DNA of 64,000 bases from Antedon mediterranea (GCF_964355755.1 NC_092673.1:28153001-28217000), one strand, 5' to 3'; shown: positions 38,472-50,536, numbered from the stretch's first letter. The notes: generated from the sequence alone by a model not told the origin. Numbers and translations: made by a program.

Positions 38472-41400
38472 ATGAACAGCAAAAGTTGGGCCGATCAAGT
38501 CGAAGAGGAACGACGTAAGTAGACCGAGCAGACTGGCCTTCTGCCGTTGGCCAACTGTGTTTTGTTGGTTGGCTTGTGCTTATACTTCGCTTTGTTTGAA
38601 CCTAATTCTAATGACGTTACTTTATTTACCTTTTTATTTGATATTTAATAACCTAGGCCTATAGGCTATGATGTGGACTAATTAATCATATTTATAAAAA
38701 AAAATCTGTTTATTAGACGTTCCTCAAAATGAAGAAATAATTAAAGGAAACACAAAGAAATTGATTGAATACAGACGGGAAGAAAATGGAAAACTACAAA
38801 AGGTAAATTTATTTTATTTTTTTAATTGTTCAATACCTCAAACACAACCTAAAAGAAATGATTTTAAAAGATTATTTCTTCTCTTGTATCTTGCATTATC
38901 TCTTGCATTCTCTTTAAGGAACACAGGTTTTATCCAAACAACTTTTTTTACTTGATTTACTTGATGTTGAGACTTATAAAGCCGAAGCTTGTGTGTCCCT
39001 CGACGTGTTCCTATATATTATCTTGTCTACTATAGGGGGAAAACTTGCAGAAAGAAGTAGACAAGTGTTTTTCAAGCCTTGACTTGAACTGGTTGATTGA
39101 GTCAGATTCTATGACGGTTGACGGTAATTTGTTCCAGACATTGCATAGGTTTTGAGTAAAGAACTTTTGTCTAATTCTATTCTCTTGTATTTATTTTATT
39201 TTAGGTTATACGAACCTTCAATATAGAACAAAGAAAAGCTTCTAAAACGGTTGCAACAAGAAAGGTAACTATTTAATCTATCTTCAATTGACAATACGCA
39301 AGACAAATGAAGTAACGAGTGAGTGGCTAAAGAGTGGAGACCGTGAAACCATAATTATGTAGCCATAATATCGGCTAGGGTTCAAGGCTCACTCGCTCCA
39401 TGGTTCTACCGGATAATCTTCTCGGATAATGACTATAAACCATAGGTCAAGTGTTCACATCTAGCTCATGTGCACTTTAAAGAACCTACTACATCTTTCG
39501 AGTAGGGGGTTACCCCGGTGTACTAGAACACACACAGCCACTCTTCATAAGTGGGCGCTGGGAGAACAGTCTGTGACTGAAAAATCCACTCAGTATAAAG
39601 AATAAATAATAATACAATAAAAATATACACATAAAGTCTAAATACAAAATGAGTAGTATTATATGAATATGATATGATTTCTTGCAGGCTTGGCCTAAGT
39701 TTGGTTCAGCTAGCCAAGATGGTTCAGGACCTAACCCAGTTACAACTACAATCTCTGACGATATCTTTATGCAGTTCATCACGGCCAAAGATGTAAGCCA
39801 GATAATTTTTGAAAATCCAATCAACAACATTTATTTAGAAAGACAGATATCATCAAGATAAAGCTGCTTTCACATCACTGTCCAATCAGCAGTGAGCATG
39901 AATAACTACGCATGATAACGCATAACCGAATTTGTGGTCGATGTGAAAGCAGCTTAAATTGAAGAAAAAATACAGTAAATGAATGCCAATTGAATGGGAT
40001 GGATTGACAAATATTTTGTGTTTATTTATAAAATTTATTCTTGTTTTCAGGAGTTGAATGCAACCAATGAGAATGATGACCCAATCAAGCGTATCGCCGC
40101 TGCGCAAAAGATGGTAATGTGCCGTGTCTGTAAAGGAGACCATTGGACAACAAAATGTCCATATAAGGATACATTGGAACCACTGCAGAAGGAGCTAGCA
40201 GCAGCTGACAAGCCACCTGAGGAGAACGGAAGTAGGTTGGTCATCGGGGTGGGGTAGCCTAGGACCTAAACCATCTTTTTGTATTGCAATTTGGTTTGGA
40301 TCTGCCTATGTTGCTAGTAGTGCATAACTTTATTATTAAATGATACTATGTTGGTGGTTACATATTAAAAGATGTGTTAACAAAATGTATTTAACGTTTC
40401 TTTCAAGTTAATGTTTAACTAATGTTTATAATCTTATTTATTTGAAGCTGCCGAGCCTGGGTCTACTGGAGCCTCCACTGGCAAGTACATTCCACCTGGC
40501 AAGAGGAAGGGAGCAGAAGCAGCCAGAGGGGGTGATCGTGATAACAAAAGAGGTAAGATAAATGTTTCTAATCTAATGTATTAATTAAAACAGAATGCAT
40601 GTTGTCCTTTGAAAATTGCTACATCCAGGGGGTCCAGGTGTAGGTATATCCAGGGGTTTAGGTCCATCCAGAGTTGTAGCTTTATCCAGGGTGTAAGTTT
40701 GTATCTTGGTGTGTAGAGCATTTTAGGCTTGTGTTAGGCAAGTTACAGTTTTGACCAAATAAAAAGGGTTAAATGAATACGGTTATTTTGTTAGATGATG
40801 GAGCAACTATTAGAGTTACCAATTTATCAGAAGACACCAGGGAGCCTGACCTTCAAGAATTATTCCGACCTTTTGGAGCAATTCAGAGGATATACCTCGC
40901 AATGGACAAAAATACAGGCATGTCAAAGGTAAATAAAAAAATCTAAAGCTCTGTCTACACTATCAAACGAATGTGATGTGACCATATATGGACATGTTGA
41001 TGTCATATCACTACCATATTTGGGCTTATTTTTTTTTTTCAAACTAGTTTGATGGTGTAGACAGAGCTTTATACACTGTTGATATCAAATATTAAAACAC
41101 TGAAAATAGTAAAACCCACATACAGTAATAATACAGATATCGTTTATGGATACATTGTTAATATTTCAGGGATTTGCTTTTATTAATTTTCATCACCGAG
41201 AGGACGCCGCTCGAGCTATTGCTGGAGTCTCTGGTTATGGTTACGATCATTTAATTCTGAAAGTTGAATGGGCAAAGTAAGTAGAAATCTTTGTAATACA
41301 GTATTTTTAGTTTAGTGGAGTTGAGGGTTGGTGGTTATGATGCTCGGCTACCAAACCAAGGGTCCTGGGTCCAAGTCCTGTCATGATTTTTTCTAATGAC

Positions 41401-41600
41401 AATTTACAACTCCACTCCCAAAGACTAGTAATAAGACTTTGTTTATGAAGAGCATCTTGTGTATAATGTATGCGAACAGTATTGCCACCTTTAAGGATAG
41501 TGAATGAATTCACGTATGGTTATCCTTGGCAATTTGTCTCAACAAACCAAAAACTAATACAAATGTTTTGTTTTTTTACAGGCCGTCTGGGAGTACTTAA
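38472..41600 (+). CDS. EIF3G: Translation initiation factor eIF3 subunit G
   Basis: Nine exons (38472-38514, 38717-38802, 39205-39264, 39688-39792, 40051-40231, 40448-40552, 40795-40928, 41170-41276 and 41582-41600) give 279 residues; human eIF3g is 320. The N-terminus SWADQVEEE binds eIF3i in the known complex. Next come [18 protein letters not shown], a zinc knuckle ([13 protein letters not shown], 122-134) and a C-terminal RRM with RNP2 IRVTNL and RNP1 KGFAFINF, ending WAKPSGST. eIF3g is a peripheral eIF3 subunit near the mRNA entry site and helps scanning and reinitiation. Compared with vertebrates the linkers before the knuckle and RRM are shorter, which accounts for the length. The last exon adds only six codons including the stop. 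Confidence 0.98.
39312..39600 (+). mobile_element. tRNA-derived SINE
   Basis: A tRNA-like head (AGTGAGTGGCTAAAGAGTGG as A box; GGGTTCAAGGCTCACTCGC as B box and 3' stem) precedes a body with AGTAGGGGGTTACCCCGGTG. A second copy of the body is at 17115-17290. It is in EIF3G intron 3. Confidence 0.65.
39861..39954. mobile_element. 94 bp inverted-repeat element
   Basis: AAGCTGCTTTCACATC and GATGTGAAAGCAGCTT are perfect 16 bp inverted termini, in EIF3G intron 4. Confidence 0.8.
40944..41072. mobile_element. MITE, TCTACACTATCAAAC family
   Basis: Copy in EIF3G intron 7 with both terminal repeats (TAAAGCTCTGTCTACACTAT / GATGGTGTAGACAGAGCTTT). Confidence 0.85.
41313..41550 (+). mobile_element. tRNA-derived SINE, copy 2
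   Basis: GTTGGTGGTTATGATGCTCG and GGGTCCAAGTCCTG are A and B box-like. The rest parallels 25822-26033, including GATAGTGAATGAATTCACGT. It is in the last EIF3G intron. Confidence 0.75.
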
Positions 41601-41649
41601 TTGTGGACATTCTTCACCAGTGACCATCATCACCAACCTAATAATGTAC

Positions 41650-42050
41650 ACTTTAAATTCTGTATACAGCAAATAATAGCGTTATTTGCTTTCTCTTTTC
41701 ATACTCCCAGATTGTAATCTAATGTGTACACATAGTTATTAAATTCTGTATACAGCAACTACTGTAATTTCATTTCTCTTTTCATACTCCCACATTGTAA
41801 TTTATAGCTCTGTCTACTGATGATGTCGTATCACTACCATATTTAAGCATATCATAATTGTTTGATAGTGTAGATGGAGCTTAATATGTACAGCTATTCA
41901 ATTCTGTATACAGCAGCAATGCTGATTGTAGTTTTGTTTCTTATAATGAATCGTACTTGCAGAATAGTATAGTACAATTCTGTATACAGTGTATTGCATT
42001 ACAACCAGTAGTAATATATCACATTAAATTCTGTATACTGTAACTAATAA
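41650..42050. repeat. Tandem array of a TTAAATTCTGTATACAGCAA unit
   Basis: The ~100 bp unit carrying AATTCTGTATACAG and CTTTTCATACTCCCA recurs five to six times just downstream of EIF3G. A MITE copy lies inside. Confidence 0.75.
41804..41882. mobile_element. MITE, TCTACACTATCAAAC family, short copy
   Basis: TAGCTCTGTCTACTGATGAT to TTGATAGTGTAGATGGAGCT; internally deleted, inserted inside the tandem array. Confidence 0.7.
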
Positions 42051-42236
42051 TATAGACTTGCCCCAAGTCTGTATTTATTGTCTTTTTTTTATTTGTTTTT
42101 ATTTCGACCGCGATTTTTGTCTGAAAATACAGACTTGTGAAACACGTATAGAAATCGATTTGTAGACCGCAAACATCCGATAAGAATGACGTAGGTTATC
42201 ATACCGTATTTGGCTATATGGGGCGGGCGGTATGTA

Positions 42237-42814
42237 AATGTTATGCGCGATTTGAACGATTTGCGCAATTTGAAATTGCGCAAAAAAATCCTTGCGCAAT
42301 TTCAAATTGCGCAAGAAAATCTTTGCGCAATTTTAAATTGCGCTGCACAATTTATTATATAAATAAGACCATTTCAATGAAGATAATGTTTAATACTCAC
42401 TTTTTAAGTTTTTAATATTAGTTTAAGCTAGGCCATGTAACCTAGTCAGTATCAGTAGTTCAGACCCTAGCTAGGCTAGAGTAGTATAGCCGGCCGCCCG
42501 CCTGGTGGAACACCACCGCTTCGTTTTCCTTCATCGGTTCTTCAACGGTATGCTAACTTATAACAATATTTGCACTACTAAAATAAGGAAATGCGATATT
42601 TATCTTTAATTTTGAATCATTCTTAGAAATTACTATAAAAATATGGGTGTGCATGATTTCACAATCTGTCGAAAAACCTTGCGCAATTTGCAGATTACTT
42701 GCGCAATTTAATACGTTGCTTGCGCAATTTGAAACACATGTTTCAATTCAAATTGCGCAAGGATTTTTTTTGCGCAATTTCAAATTGCGCAAATCGTTCA
42801 AATCGCGCATAACA
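42237..42814. mobile_element. Element with TTGCGCAATTTGAAATTGCG inverted termini
   Basis: TGTTATGCGCGATTTGAACG opens the left arm and its exact reverse complement closes the right arm (about 70 bp each, with GCGCAATTTCAAATTGCGCA-type palindromes inside the arms). Extra half-copies (TTGCGCAATTTGCAG) line the inner right side. About 578 bp, no coding capacity. Confidence 0.85.
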
Positions 42815-43415
42815 TAAATATGGATTTCGAATCAACCAGTGATCATTTTGTTTCAAAATGAAAAAGATCGAGTACTAGTACAGTGCTGAATGTACGATCG
42901 AGACTGAACAACTGTTGAAATATAAAATCGTGTTGCCAAGTTGTTTTGTTTATTAATTGTTTAGTCCTGGCCTAGGCCTCCTTCGTAGGCCTACTCAACT
43001 CGTACGTATGACCTGCCAAATAAAACGCCAATAAGGTAGGCCTCATACCACCACCGGCACACAACAGGGCTACACCACCACACAGGACAGGGTCTGGGTG
43101 GGAATTACATCAAATTATCTCCGCATAATAAATGATCCATTCAATGTTTGATTTGCGGAGAAGCTATAGCCTATCATATCAAGACGAGTTTTCATGTTCT
43201 TGGGGAAAATACCATTAAATGTTTACCAGACTACTACTAGGCATATAAAATCATTTCTAGCCTTCAGAAACTTTCATCAATGTACCCAAAGTACACATTG
43301 TCTAAACGTAACATAGCGCATGCGCATCATCTTAGTTGTCGAGTCTTTGAAATTCTGAAATATGAATATTAAAACAGCGTACGAGTGAGTAGCCAATGGC
43401 ATGCGGCTGAAACCA
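42815..43415. other. Intergenic DNA with AGGCCTAC tracts
   Basis: Contains GGCCTAGGCCTCC-like tracts (42965-43000). No exon, RNA or complete element was recognised. Confidence 0.45.
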
Positions 43416-45054
43416 GTTAAGAGCCATTGTCTGTAAGAATCAAAGAAATATCAAAAAGAGTGGCAGACTCAAAAAAATGGATTTCTTTCAAATTTTGCAC
43501 ATGGCTATATATGTGTTGAGAGAAATCAAATATGAAGTATTTTTTATTTCACACGTATATTTCCATGGCAACGGCCAAATTTGTGTTTTTGACAAATTTT
43601 GTCCTTTTTTAAGGTTTTTTAAAATGGATATTGGTACTACTTTGATGAACGATATTTTTGTTTTGTTCATTTAATTATAAAAAATAATTAGTGTATGCAT
43701 AATAACAATGCATTGTGCACCTGTTTCAAATTTTTTTATTTTTTTTTATTTCATACTTTGGGAGATACCATTTATTTAAAAAGGGGTGTTTTTCACTTTT
43801 TTTTAATTGTTCAATGCAACTAAACTTTACTTCACCATAACGCCCAAAGTGGTGTATTTTTTTAGCTGATTTATTACAAATAGGTAGTTCCAATGTTTAA
43901 TAATTGATTTCTAAAATAAAATACTGGGATAAATTTAAAATCTGCAAGCAGTGTTGCGAGAAACATAGGCATTTTTATATTAAAAAAAACATGGTATATT
44001 AGTAAAAACATTTTATTTTCTTTGATTATTTGATTTGAAACTCATTGGTCAGAAAAATTCTTAATGTTTTATATAGTTCTAGTTGTGTTGTGAGAAATTA
44101 TTATAGATTCTGTAATTCCCAGTTTTAATGTCATTTTATAGGTTATATCCTCTGGAAATTTGAATAAATTATCAGATCGTTGTGAATTTTAATCTTTGCA
44201 ACAGATTACTCCTCTCTTATTTTGAAGCTCCTCTTTCATTTGTTTACTTGTTTTATTTGCTAACCTAAGCAGATCCCACATGCCCATCAACCACCATTTT
44301 CGACTACCATCCCTCCCCCCCCCCCCCCCCCCCCCACCCCGACTATAACCACAAAAAGATAAACTGCAACACTTTGGTCGATCATCCACTATAGAGTGTC
44401 AAATGCATGCATTCAAGCACCACCCACACTGCCGCTACTATCGCCCCAATGAATAGACAGATTCAAACTCCTCCATCCCACCCCCTCCCCCTTTCTCCAA
44501 GCCCCACCCACCCCAAGTTAACAATTGCAATGCAAAAGATAGAACATAAAGTTAAGTTTTTAGACCCTCGCCTTCAACCTCCTAACTATTTAAAAGTCCT
44601 GGATCCACCACTTTTCCCTCCCCAAAATAGAACCAATCAAAAGTCAATGATATACTCAGGTATGTTAATGCTACATAACAAATATAGAAGCCCTGATTTG
44701 AAATTTCATTTCATTTAAGGTCAGCATGTAAAATATCACACTTTATTATTAAATATTGGTTTTAAATTCTATATTTTTTTAACGGTGTGTTTGGATTCAG
44801 TATTAATTATTAATTAATAATTATCTGATAATTATTTAATTTCCCTTAGTTATGCATAGCAACAGTTACTATGGTAACTAAAATTGAGATATTCTTTAGA
44901 TTTTGCATATTTATCTTATACAAATTTAATTTTAATTTGTAGATTATTAGCAGGCAATGCCTTATTTGCATTTTTAAATTACCGTTTCACAAGGTCATAT
45001 TCGTAAGCACTTTCTTCTGTGATTATTTTTATTCATGAAAACGCCATATTTTAT

Positions 45055-45491
45055 TTACAGCGGCCACCTCCCTTAACGGACGCACTTTGAAAAGCCTGTT
45101 TGTTCTTCCTATCTAATTAGTGCATTTGGTGCTTACCGTAAGCAGCTGCGGGCACCTTTTTATACAAAAAATGAGATTTTTAGTAAGCGGCCAATCGAAA
45201 AAAATGTGATACTTATTGCATGGACCTATGAATTAGAGGTGCATGTTTATTATATTTCTTTATATATTAGCTTTATTTTGAAGAGGTTTTAAAAACATTA
45301 CTGTGAAGAGATGAGAAAACTACACTGATTTTGACCGACCATTTTTCATATGATAAAAGTTTTTAAAATTTGTCTGAAAATGCTAAAAAATACTAAACCA
45401 CCTGATTATAAATAATAATAGGCCTACAATTATAAGCGGCCACTTTTCCAGGTCCCGAGGGTGGCCACTTACGGGAGGTTCTTGAACTGTA
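45055..45491. mobile_element. Nested inverted-repeat element
   Basis: The ends CAGCGGCCACCTCCCTTAAC and GGGAGGTTCTTGAACTG are related in inverted orientation and flanked by TA. Further GCGGCCACTT copies lie inside. This resembles pogo/Tigger-type ends (CAG..ACCTC with TA targets). Confidence 0.5.
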
Positions 45492-45870
45492 TTTAAACAA
45501 GAATATTTCTTACAAAAAACGCTGCTTGCTTATTGTTATTGCTAAGGTCAAGTCTGGGGTCACTTCATCAAGCCTAGATACTTCAGGTATCCTATTACAA
45601 ACAAAAACTTCAATGGACTGTTTTGATAATAATTCAATGATTATCTGACAGTGAATTATAGTAATATCATGGGACTCATAAATACCAGAAATGCTTTATG
45701 ATTTGTCATTAGACTCTTTTCTCAGCCGTTTTTTGGATTCAACAGGTGGTACCTATAAATTATAGTCGAGTTTCCATTTTAACAAAAATGTCAAAGTGTA
45801 GTACTATACTGCTGCTTGATTTCATCTAATGAATGAGTCATCTCGTGTGACGTAGCGGGTTAGAGCAGCA
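45492..45870. repeat. Dispersed repeat, related copy at 57030-57470
   Basis: ACCTATAAATTATAGTCGAG with TTTCC, and the AGACTCTTTTCTCAGCCG block, match 57290-57360. AAGAATATTTCTTACAAAAA with ACGC also occurs near 54113. Confidence 0.7.
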
Positions 45871-47511
45871 ATTATCCTTAGTTATGCATAGAAACAGGTT
45901 CTAAGATAACATAAATAATACATTTTGACATAACTTGACCCAACAAATAACCCTTTCACAAGGTCAGACATTTTCTGGGATTCAGTAGATAAGTAAATTT
46001 GGGAAAAGGTAGTAAAGCTATGTAATCAAATATTTGTAGTCATGAAACCCCATATTAAAAATATTGTAATTAGTTAGTATAGAAACAGTTGCTACAATCA
46101 ATACACTATAGGTAAAATGTTGATGTCATTTGACCTCAATATGTAATTTTTTTTTTCATGAAAACTCCATATTTTATTTTTTTTTACATTTATTCATATT
46201 TCTTTCTGAGATTATTAGGATTCAGTATTTAAAGTAAATTTGGCAAAAAGTAGAAATGTAAAACTATGTAGAAAAAATGTTTTGTATTTATGAAAAACCC
46301 CTTTTCGCATAGAAACAGTTGCTATGGTAAAATGTTGACCTAAAATGAATGAATTTACAAGGTCAAGTTTGTCATTAATGGAATGCAGTAGAAGTAAAAT
46401 TGAGAAAAATTACAAATGCAATCAATTCTTTGTATTTATAAAAACGCCATTTTTTACATTTTTTTAAAAATTACTTTCCTTAGTTACACATAGAAATGGT
46501 TGCTAAGGTAACACATTAGGTAAAATATGAAAATTGTTGAGAATTGTTATGAACTATCTTGTAAATGTTGATCAAACATTAATAGTTGTAGTAAAGTGGG
46601 GACCTGTCCTGTTTTGCATTCTGACCCCTTTTGACCTTAAATGACCTATTTCAAGGTCAGATTTTTTGGGAGGTCTTTCTGTATCTCTTTACACAAAATA
46701 GATTTAAAAATTTATAAAAACCATTGACGCAATTATTTCCAAGTTTAACATTATTTTCCATCAACTAAATATTTCAATGCAAAATACTGTTTTTCTGGCA
46801 ATTAATTGAAATAAACCTGGCAACACATTCTCCTATTTTATCTAAACTATTCGTATGACTCTAGTAGCATTATGACAAGCCACATATACATTTTATTATT
46901 GGATTAGCCATATTTAAATTGTGTTTCATGTGTTTTGTTTGTTGATATTTTATTATATTTTTTGTATTTTTCGTATTTTCCTGGCAACACAAAACCTATG
47001 TACGAAATTTACCCCAGTGTTTTTTCCGTGATTATTGTTGACAAACCTATTGACTATCAAATTAAAAAACCTCATTGATTTAAAAACACCCCTTTTTAAA
47101 ATAATGGTATCAACCAAACTCCATTTTGTATTTTTTTTTTTTTTACATTAAATGGAACTCAATACATGTTGTTTACACTGCTACAAACAAAAACTGTATA
47201 CTGTAAGTATTTTTGGTTAAAATAAGTATACAAGTTTGTACTTTTTCACTATAGAAAATCTGTGAAAAATGGCAAAAACATCAAAATTTGGATAATTGAC
47301 CGTTGTCATGGCAACGGAGGCTAAAAATTCAAATGAATGATGTAGATATGCTTTTTAGTGAAATGTCTATTCATGGTAAAAATTTGAGAGAAATCCATTT
47401 TTTTACATCTGCCACCAAATCTTTTATTTTTACAGACAATGGCTCTTAACTGGATAATCGTATGCACCAAGAATTCTTGGTGTCAAACCACGTGACTTGT
47501 GCGTGTTTCCC

Positions 47512-47612
47512 CAGACGGAGTATCCAAACTCAAGTAATACACGTATGAAACGCCATTATGTGCAAAAATATTTATATTTTTACTAATATTAAGACAAAAC
47601 TCCGTCTGGAGC
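47512..47612. repeat. Short inverted repeat
   Basis: CCAGACGGAGT and ACTCCGTCTGG are perfect inverted repeats about 80 bp apart. Confidence 0.6.
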
Positions 47613-47675
47613 CCAGACTACTAATAATACAGTAGTTATTAAATTCTATATTAAGCATTATGTTTTTGTACACAC

Positions 47676-47752
47676 TAAAGCTCAGTCTTGACAAAAAAGT
47701 GATGTGCCCAAATGTTTCCCCCTATAATGTTGGATAGCGTAGACAGAGCTTT
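47676..47752. mobile_element. MITE, TCTACACTATCAAAC family, internally deleted
   Basis: AAAGCTCAGTCTTGACAAAA to GCGTAGACAGAGCTTTA; short derivative. Confidence 0.65.
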
Positions 47753-48248
47753 ACAAATTGTTATGTAACACAGTGTAAAGGCTAATTTACAGACAAGCGG
47801 AAACCATTTACACAGAGCGTGTAATTTGTCTACAGTGTGCTACATACACATGCTGTACAGCTTTTATACATACATTGGTCAGTTAGTCCTATCTCATGGA
47901 AAAGGGTTTCTGCAAACATTTTGAGAATGTTTGCCACGTAACGTCGACTGATCACGTTTGAAAACAAACTTCCCGTGTGTTTTGTATTTGTTGTCGATCG
48001 AACAAGGCTGACTCAATTTTTCAACTCGTGAAAAATTCTCAAATCACTAGGAATGGAAGAATTATATAGATCTAGCAATACAGTACTGCAATTCTCGCTT
48101 GAACTCCTTGTGGTTGACCAGATAAAAGTGACACTTCTAAACAAGAGCAACACAAAAATATTACAAACTACAATCAAAATACAGTCTCTTTTTTACATTT
48201 TTTATTTCAAAATTGACAAATTCAACAGTGGCGCCACGTGAAGGCTTC

Positions 48249-48302
48249 AACATGGCCCCGGGGCTGGGAGTGACAAAAAGGCATTGCCTAAGAGTGCTTG
48301 TC
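48249..48302. repeat. GC-rich conserved block, copy A
   Basis: TTCAACATGGCCCCGGGGCT then GGGAG, GGCATTGCC and AGAGTGCTTGT. Paired with copy B at 49561-49618. Self-complementary ends suggest a structured RNA, but I cannot assign a class. Confidence 0.55.
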
Positions 48303-48988
48303 GGCTGTTTTATTTCAATGCGTCAGGAATAGCATGGAAAAAGGGAATAAACAATGCAAATGGAATGCTGGTGCTTGTATCTTGAACGTGGGGTGGGTGG
48401 CGCCAACATTATGTAGGCCTCTATATGTCACATTGGTGCAGGTTTATTTATGCATTAGGCTTGCAGTATTATTCTACTACATTACAAGCTATCATATGTG
48501 TTTTCATATTTATACAAGGAAGGTTCTTGTTTTCATATTTATTTGAATATACAACACTGCGGATAATATATCTGGAGTAGCCATCCCCACAACACAAACA
48601 GCAGCTTTCTACGAGTCTGTAAAATAAAATAAAAATATTAACTTCTCGTTATTTTATGGTTTTATATATAGTAGTAGTATTCTAAGACATCAGAACTAAG
48701 CGTTCTCTTCAACAAATTTCAGCGAGAGAGTTAAATGTTCTCATCAAATGTCTTTCTGCAACAGAACAAGCATTTCGGATATAACAATTTGATCTACACT
48801 AAATTTACTAATTAATTAAACCACTGTTAAAATAGAATAAAAGATATAGAAAATACTTGCCACCACAATTTCTTTTTTTTTAAGTCCTGGAAATAAACAT
48901 GGTTTTTAAGCTCTGGAAAGAAAATGGATAAGATTATTTAATAATATATTTTATCGATCTACGTTATCAATCAAATCTGGTCTGCTTT

Positions 48989-49040
48989 AAGAGTTGATTG
49001 ACCTCAGTGAACGGAATGTTGCTATCATCGAATTACTCTT
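48989..49040 (-). ncRNA. Possible box C/D snoRNA
   Basis: On the minus strand AAGAGT / ACTCTT ends enclose GATGATA and CTGA. The CTGA is nine bases from the closing stem and there is only one box pair, so this is weak. It lies in the last recognised host intron. Confidence 0.3.
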
Positions 49041-49255
49041 GATGGCAGAATTAGTTTTGCATCATTGGTCAAAGGGCAAACGCATCAATGCAAGTTATTA
49101 CCTTAAACAATGCAGGTGAACAGCCAACAGTATCGTACACCTATCTGAAAAAAATCCAAATACAATATTACTGAATTGTTTTTATTTACATCACAAACCA
49201 TACAATGAGCTAAAAGGATAAGTTATTCTCAATCCTAATAAAGAAATCTATTTGA

Positions 49256-49340
49256 CTTGTGTCTGCATCAGTCCACTACTTAAAATCTTCATTTATAATT
49301 CAGTGAGATTCCTCACATAGTCATCATTTGAAGACACAAA
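49256..49340 (-). ncRNA. Box C/D snoRNA
   Basis: Terminal stem TTGTGTCT / AGACACAAG, box C ATGATGA, D' CTGA, C' ATGAAG-like, box D CTGA. The sequence before D (AGTAGTGGA) resembles a guide in vertebrate U75, and that before D' (GGAATCTCA) one in U79, by memory only. Confidence 0.85.
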
Positions 49341-49560
49341 TCATTATCAACACATAAATTAAATGGCAACTCCAGGTTAAAAAAGTTATAAACATTGGCA
49401 ACAAGGATAATAACCCTGGTTTTTTTTTATTGCTAAAGTAAGCCCCTTTTTAAAAAGAAGTGCTGCTACAGAACTTCTTTCAAAATGTTGGTGCAAAGGT
49501 TACTAACTGTGGAAATAAATTATAAGCTGATTGTAAGCTGATTTAGCTTTGGATGAAGGG

Positions 49561-49618
49561 TTCAACATGGCCCCGGGGCTGGGAGGCATAGGGCATTGCC
49601 AAAGAGTGCTTGTTGGAA
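49561..49618. repeat. GC-rich conserved block, copy B
   Basis: TTCAACATGGCCCCGGGGCT, GGGAGGCATAGGGCATTGCC and GTGCTTGTTGGAA. TTCAACA / TGTTGGAA can close a hairpin. It lies in a host intron next to another hairpin (49715-49779). Confidence 0.55.
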
Positions 49619-49652
49619 TAAAACAGGACTGAATTGCATCAAAATTGAAATC

Positions 49653-49779
49653 ACGGTGGTCGAAATGATACATTGATTTCGAACGATGGATTAATGATTA
49701 TAGAAAATGACTATGCTGAAGGCTGTTCATGTGATCCCATACAAGATTGATGTTGTAAAAGATGGACTGCTCTTTCAGC
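49653..49779. ncRNA. Possible two-hairpin RNA (H/ACA-like)
   Basis: Two hairpins, TCGAAAT / ATTTCGA and GCTGAA / TTCAGC, are separated by a ~25-base A-rich hinge containing AGAAAA on the plus strand. The strand is unclear and the terminal ACA is poor. Confidence 0.3.
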
Positions 49780-50075
49780 AATATAATAAAGTAACTATGA
49801 CTCATGCATTCTGGAATCAGCTGGCCAGATGTAAACAAGAAAAAGGCAGAGTGAATGGCAGAGTATGAAATGAAAGAATGAGGCAGTTAATACCGGACAA
49901 GTTTGTACGTCAGCTGACAGAAAAGCTGTCTATTGCTGGTCAGATCGGAGCGGGACTGTTCTCAGTGTCGTTCCGGTGCAATCGAGAGCTTTTCTATCGT
50001 ACCAATAAATGCTTGTTCATCTGAAACAAAAAAAGAATGCTTGGTACAGATTGTGTTGAAATGTTTCAGATACAC

Positions 50076-50176
50076 GTGTCTACACTATCAAACCAGTTTT
50101 GACATGCCCAAATATGGTAGTGATATGCCCAAATATGGTAGTGATATGACATCATCGTGTCCATATATGGGCACAT
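50076..50176. mobile_element. MITE, TCTACACTATCAAAC family, right end lost
   Basis: GTGTCTACACTATCAAACCA then two CCAAATATGGTAGTGATATG units and TGGGCACATCACAT; truncated. Confidence 0.75.
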
Positions 50177-50536
50177 CACATAGTGATTCACCTCAGGTTG
50201 CAAGATACATGTAATCATTCCTTTCATCTGGATCACTCAGATTGTTCATCATTGGTGAGTTTACAAGAAACTACATTGACCTATTACCTTAATGGAGATA
50301 AGCATGTATACTAACCTGGCTCAAAGATGGTGGTTACACCGTGCCAACCAATAACATCACAAATCTGTAAAACATGTGGATGTTTTGTCAATATCAATTA
50401 ATTATGTAAATTTGGTACTACTGGAAATATTATCAATACAAAAGGAAACCGAACAAGCTAGCTAAATGCAGATTACTTCTACCAACTTACATTTTGTAAG
50501 CATAGATTTACATAGACAGGAACAAAAGAAAAACAA

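Larger units (their letters stand above)
44840..46690. repeat. Degenerate tandem repeats, ~210 bp period
   Basis: Successive blocks repeat CTTAGTTATGCATAGCAACA, GTTACTATGGTAAC-type palindromes, CACAAGGTCA, GGATTCAGTA, TGAAAACGCCATATTTTA and TTTACAT in the same order four or five times, with nested insertions. Confidence 0.65.
43416..47456. mobile_element. ~4 kb non-coding element with long diverged inverted termini
   Basis: The left end CCAGTTAAGAGCCATTGTCT and right end AGACAATGGCTCTTAACTGG are perfect inverted repeats. Similarity continues inward for more than 100 bp (TGGCAGACTC / TGGCAGATGT, AAAAAATGGATTTCT, then CATGGCAACGG blocks). The interior has no transposase-like frame. It holds a long poly-C run (44313-44334), degenerate tandem repeats (44840-46690) and nested repeats. 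No target duplication was recognised. Confidence 0.75.
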
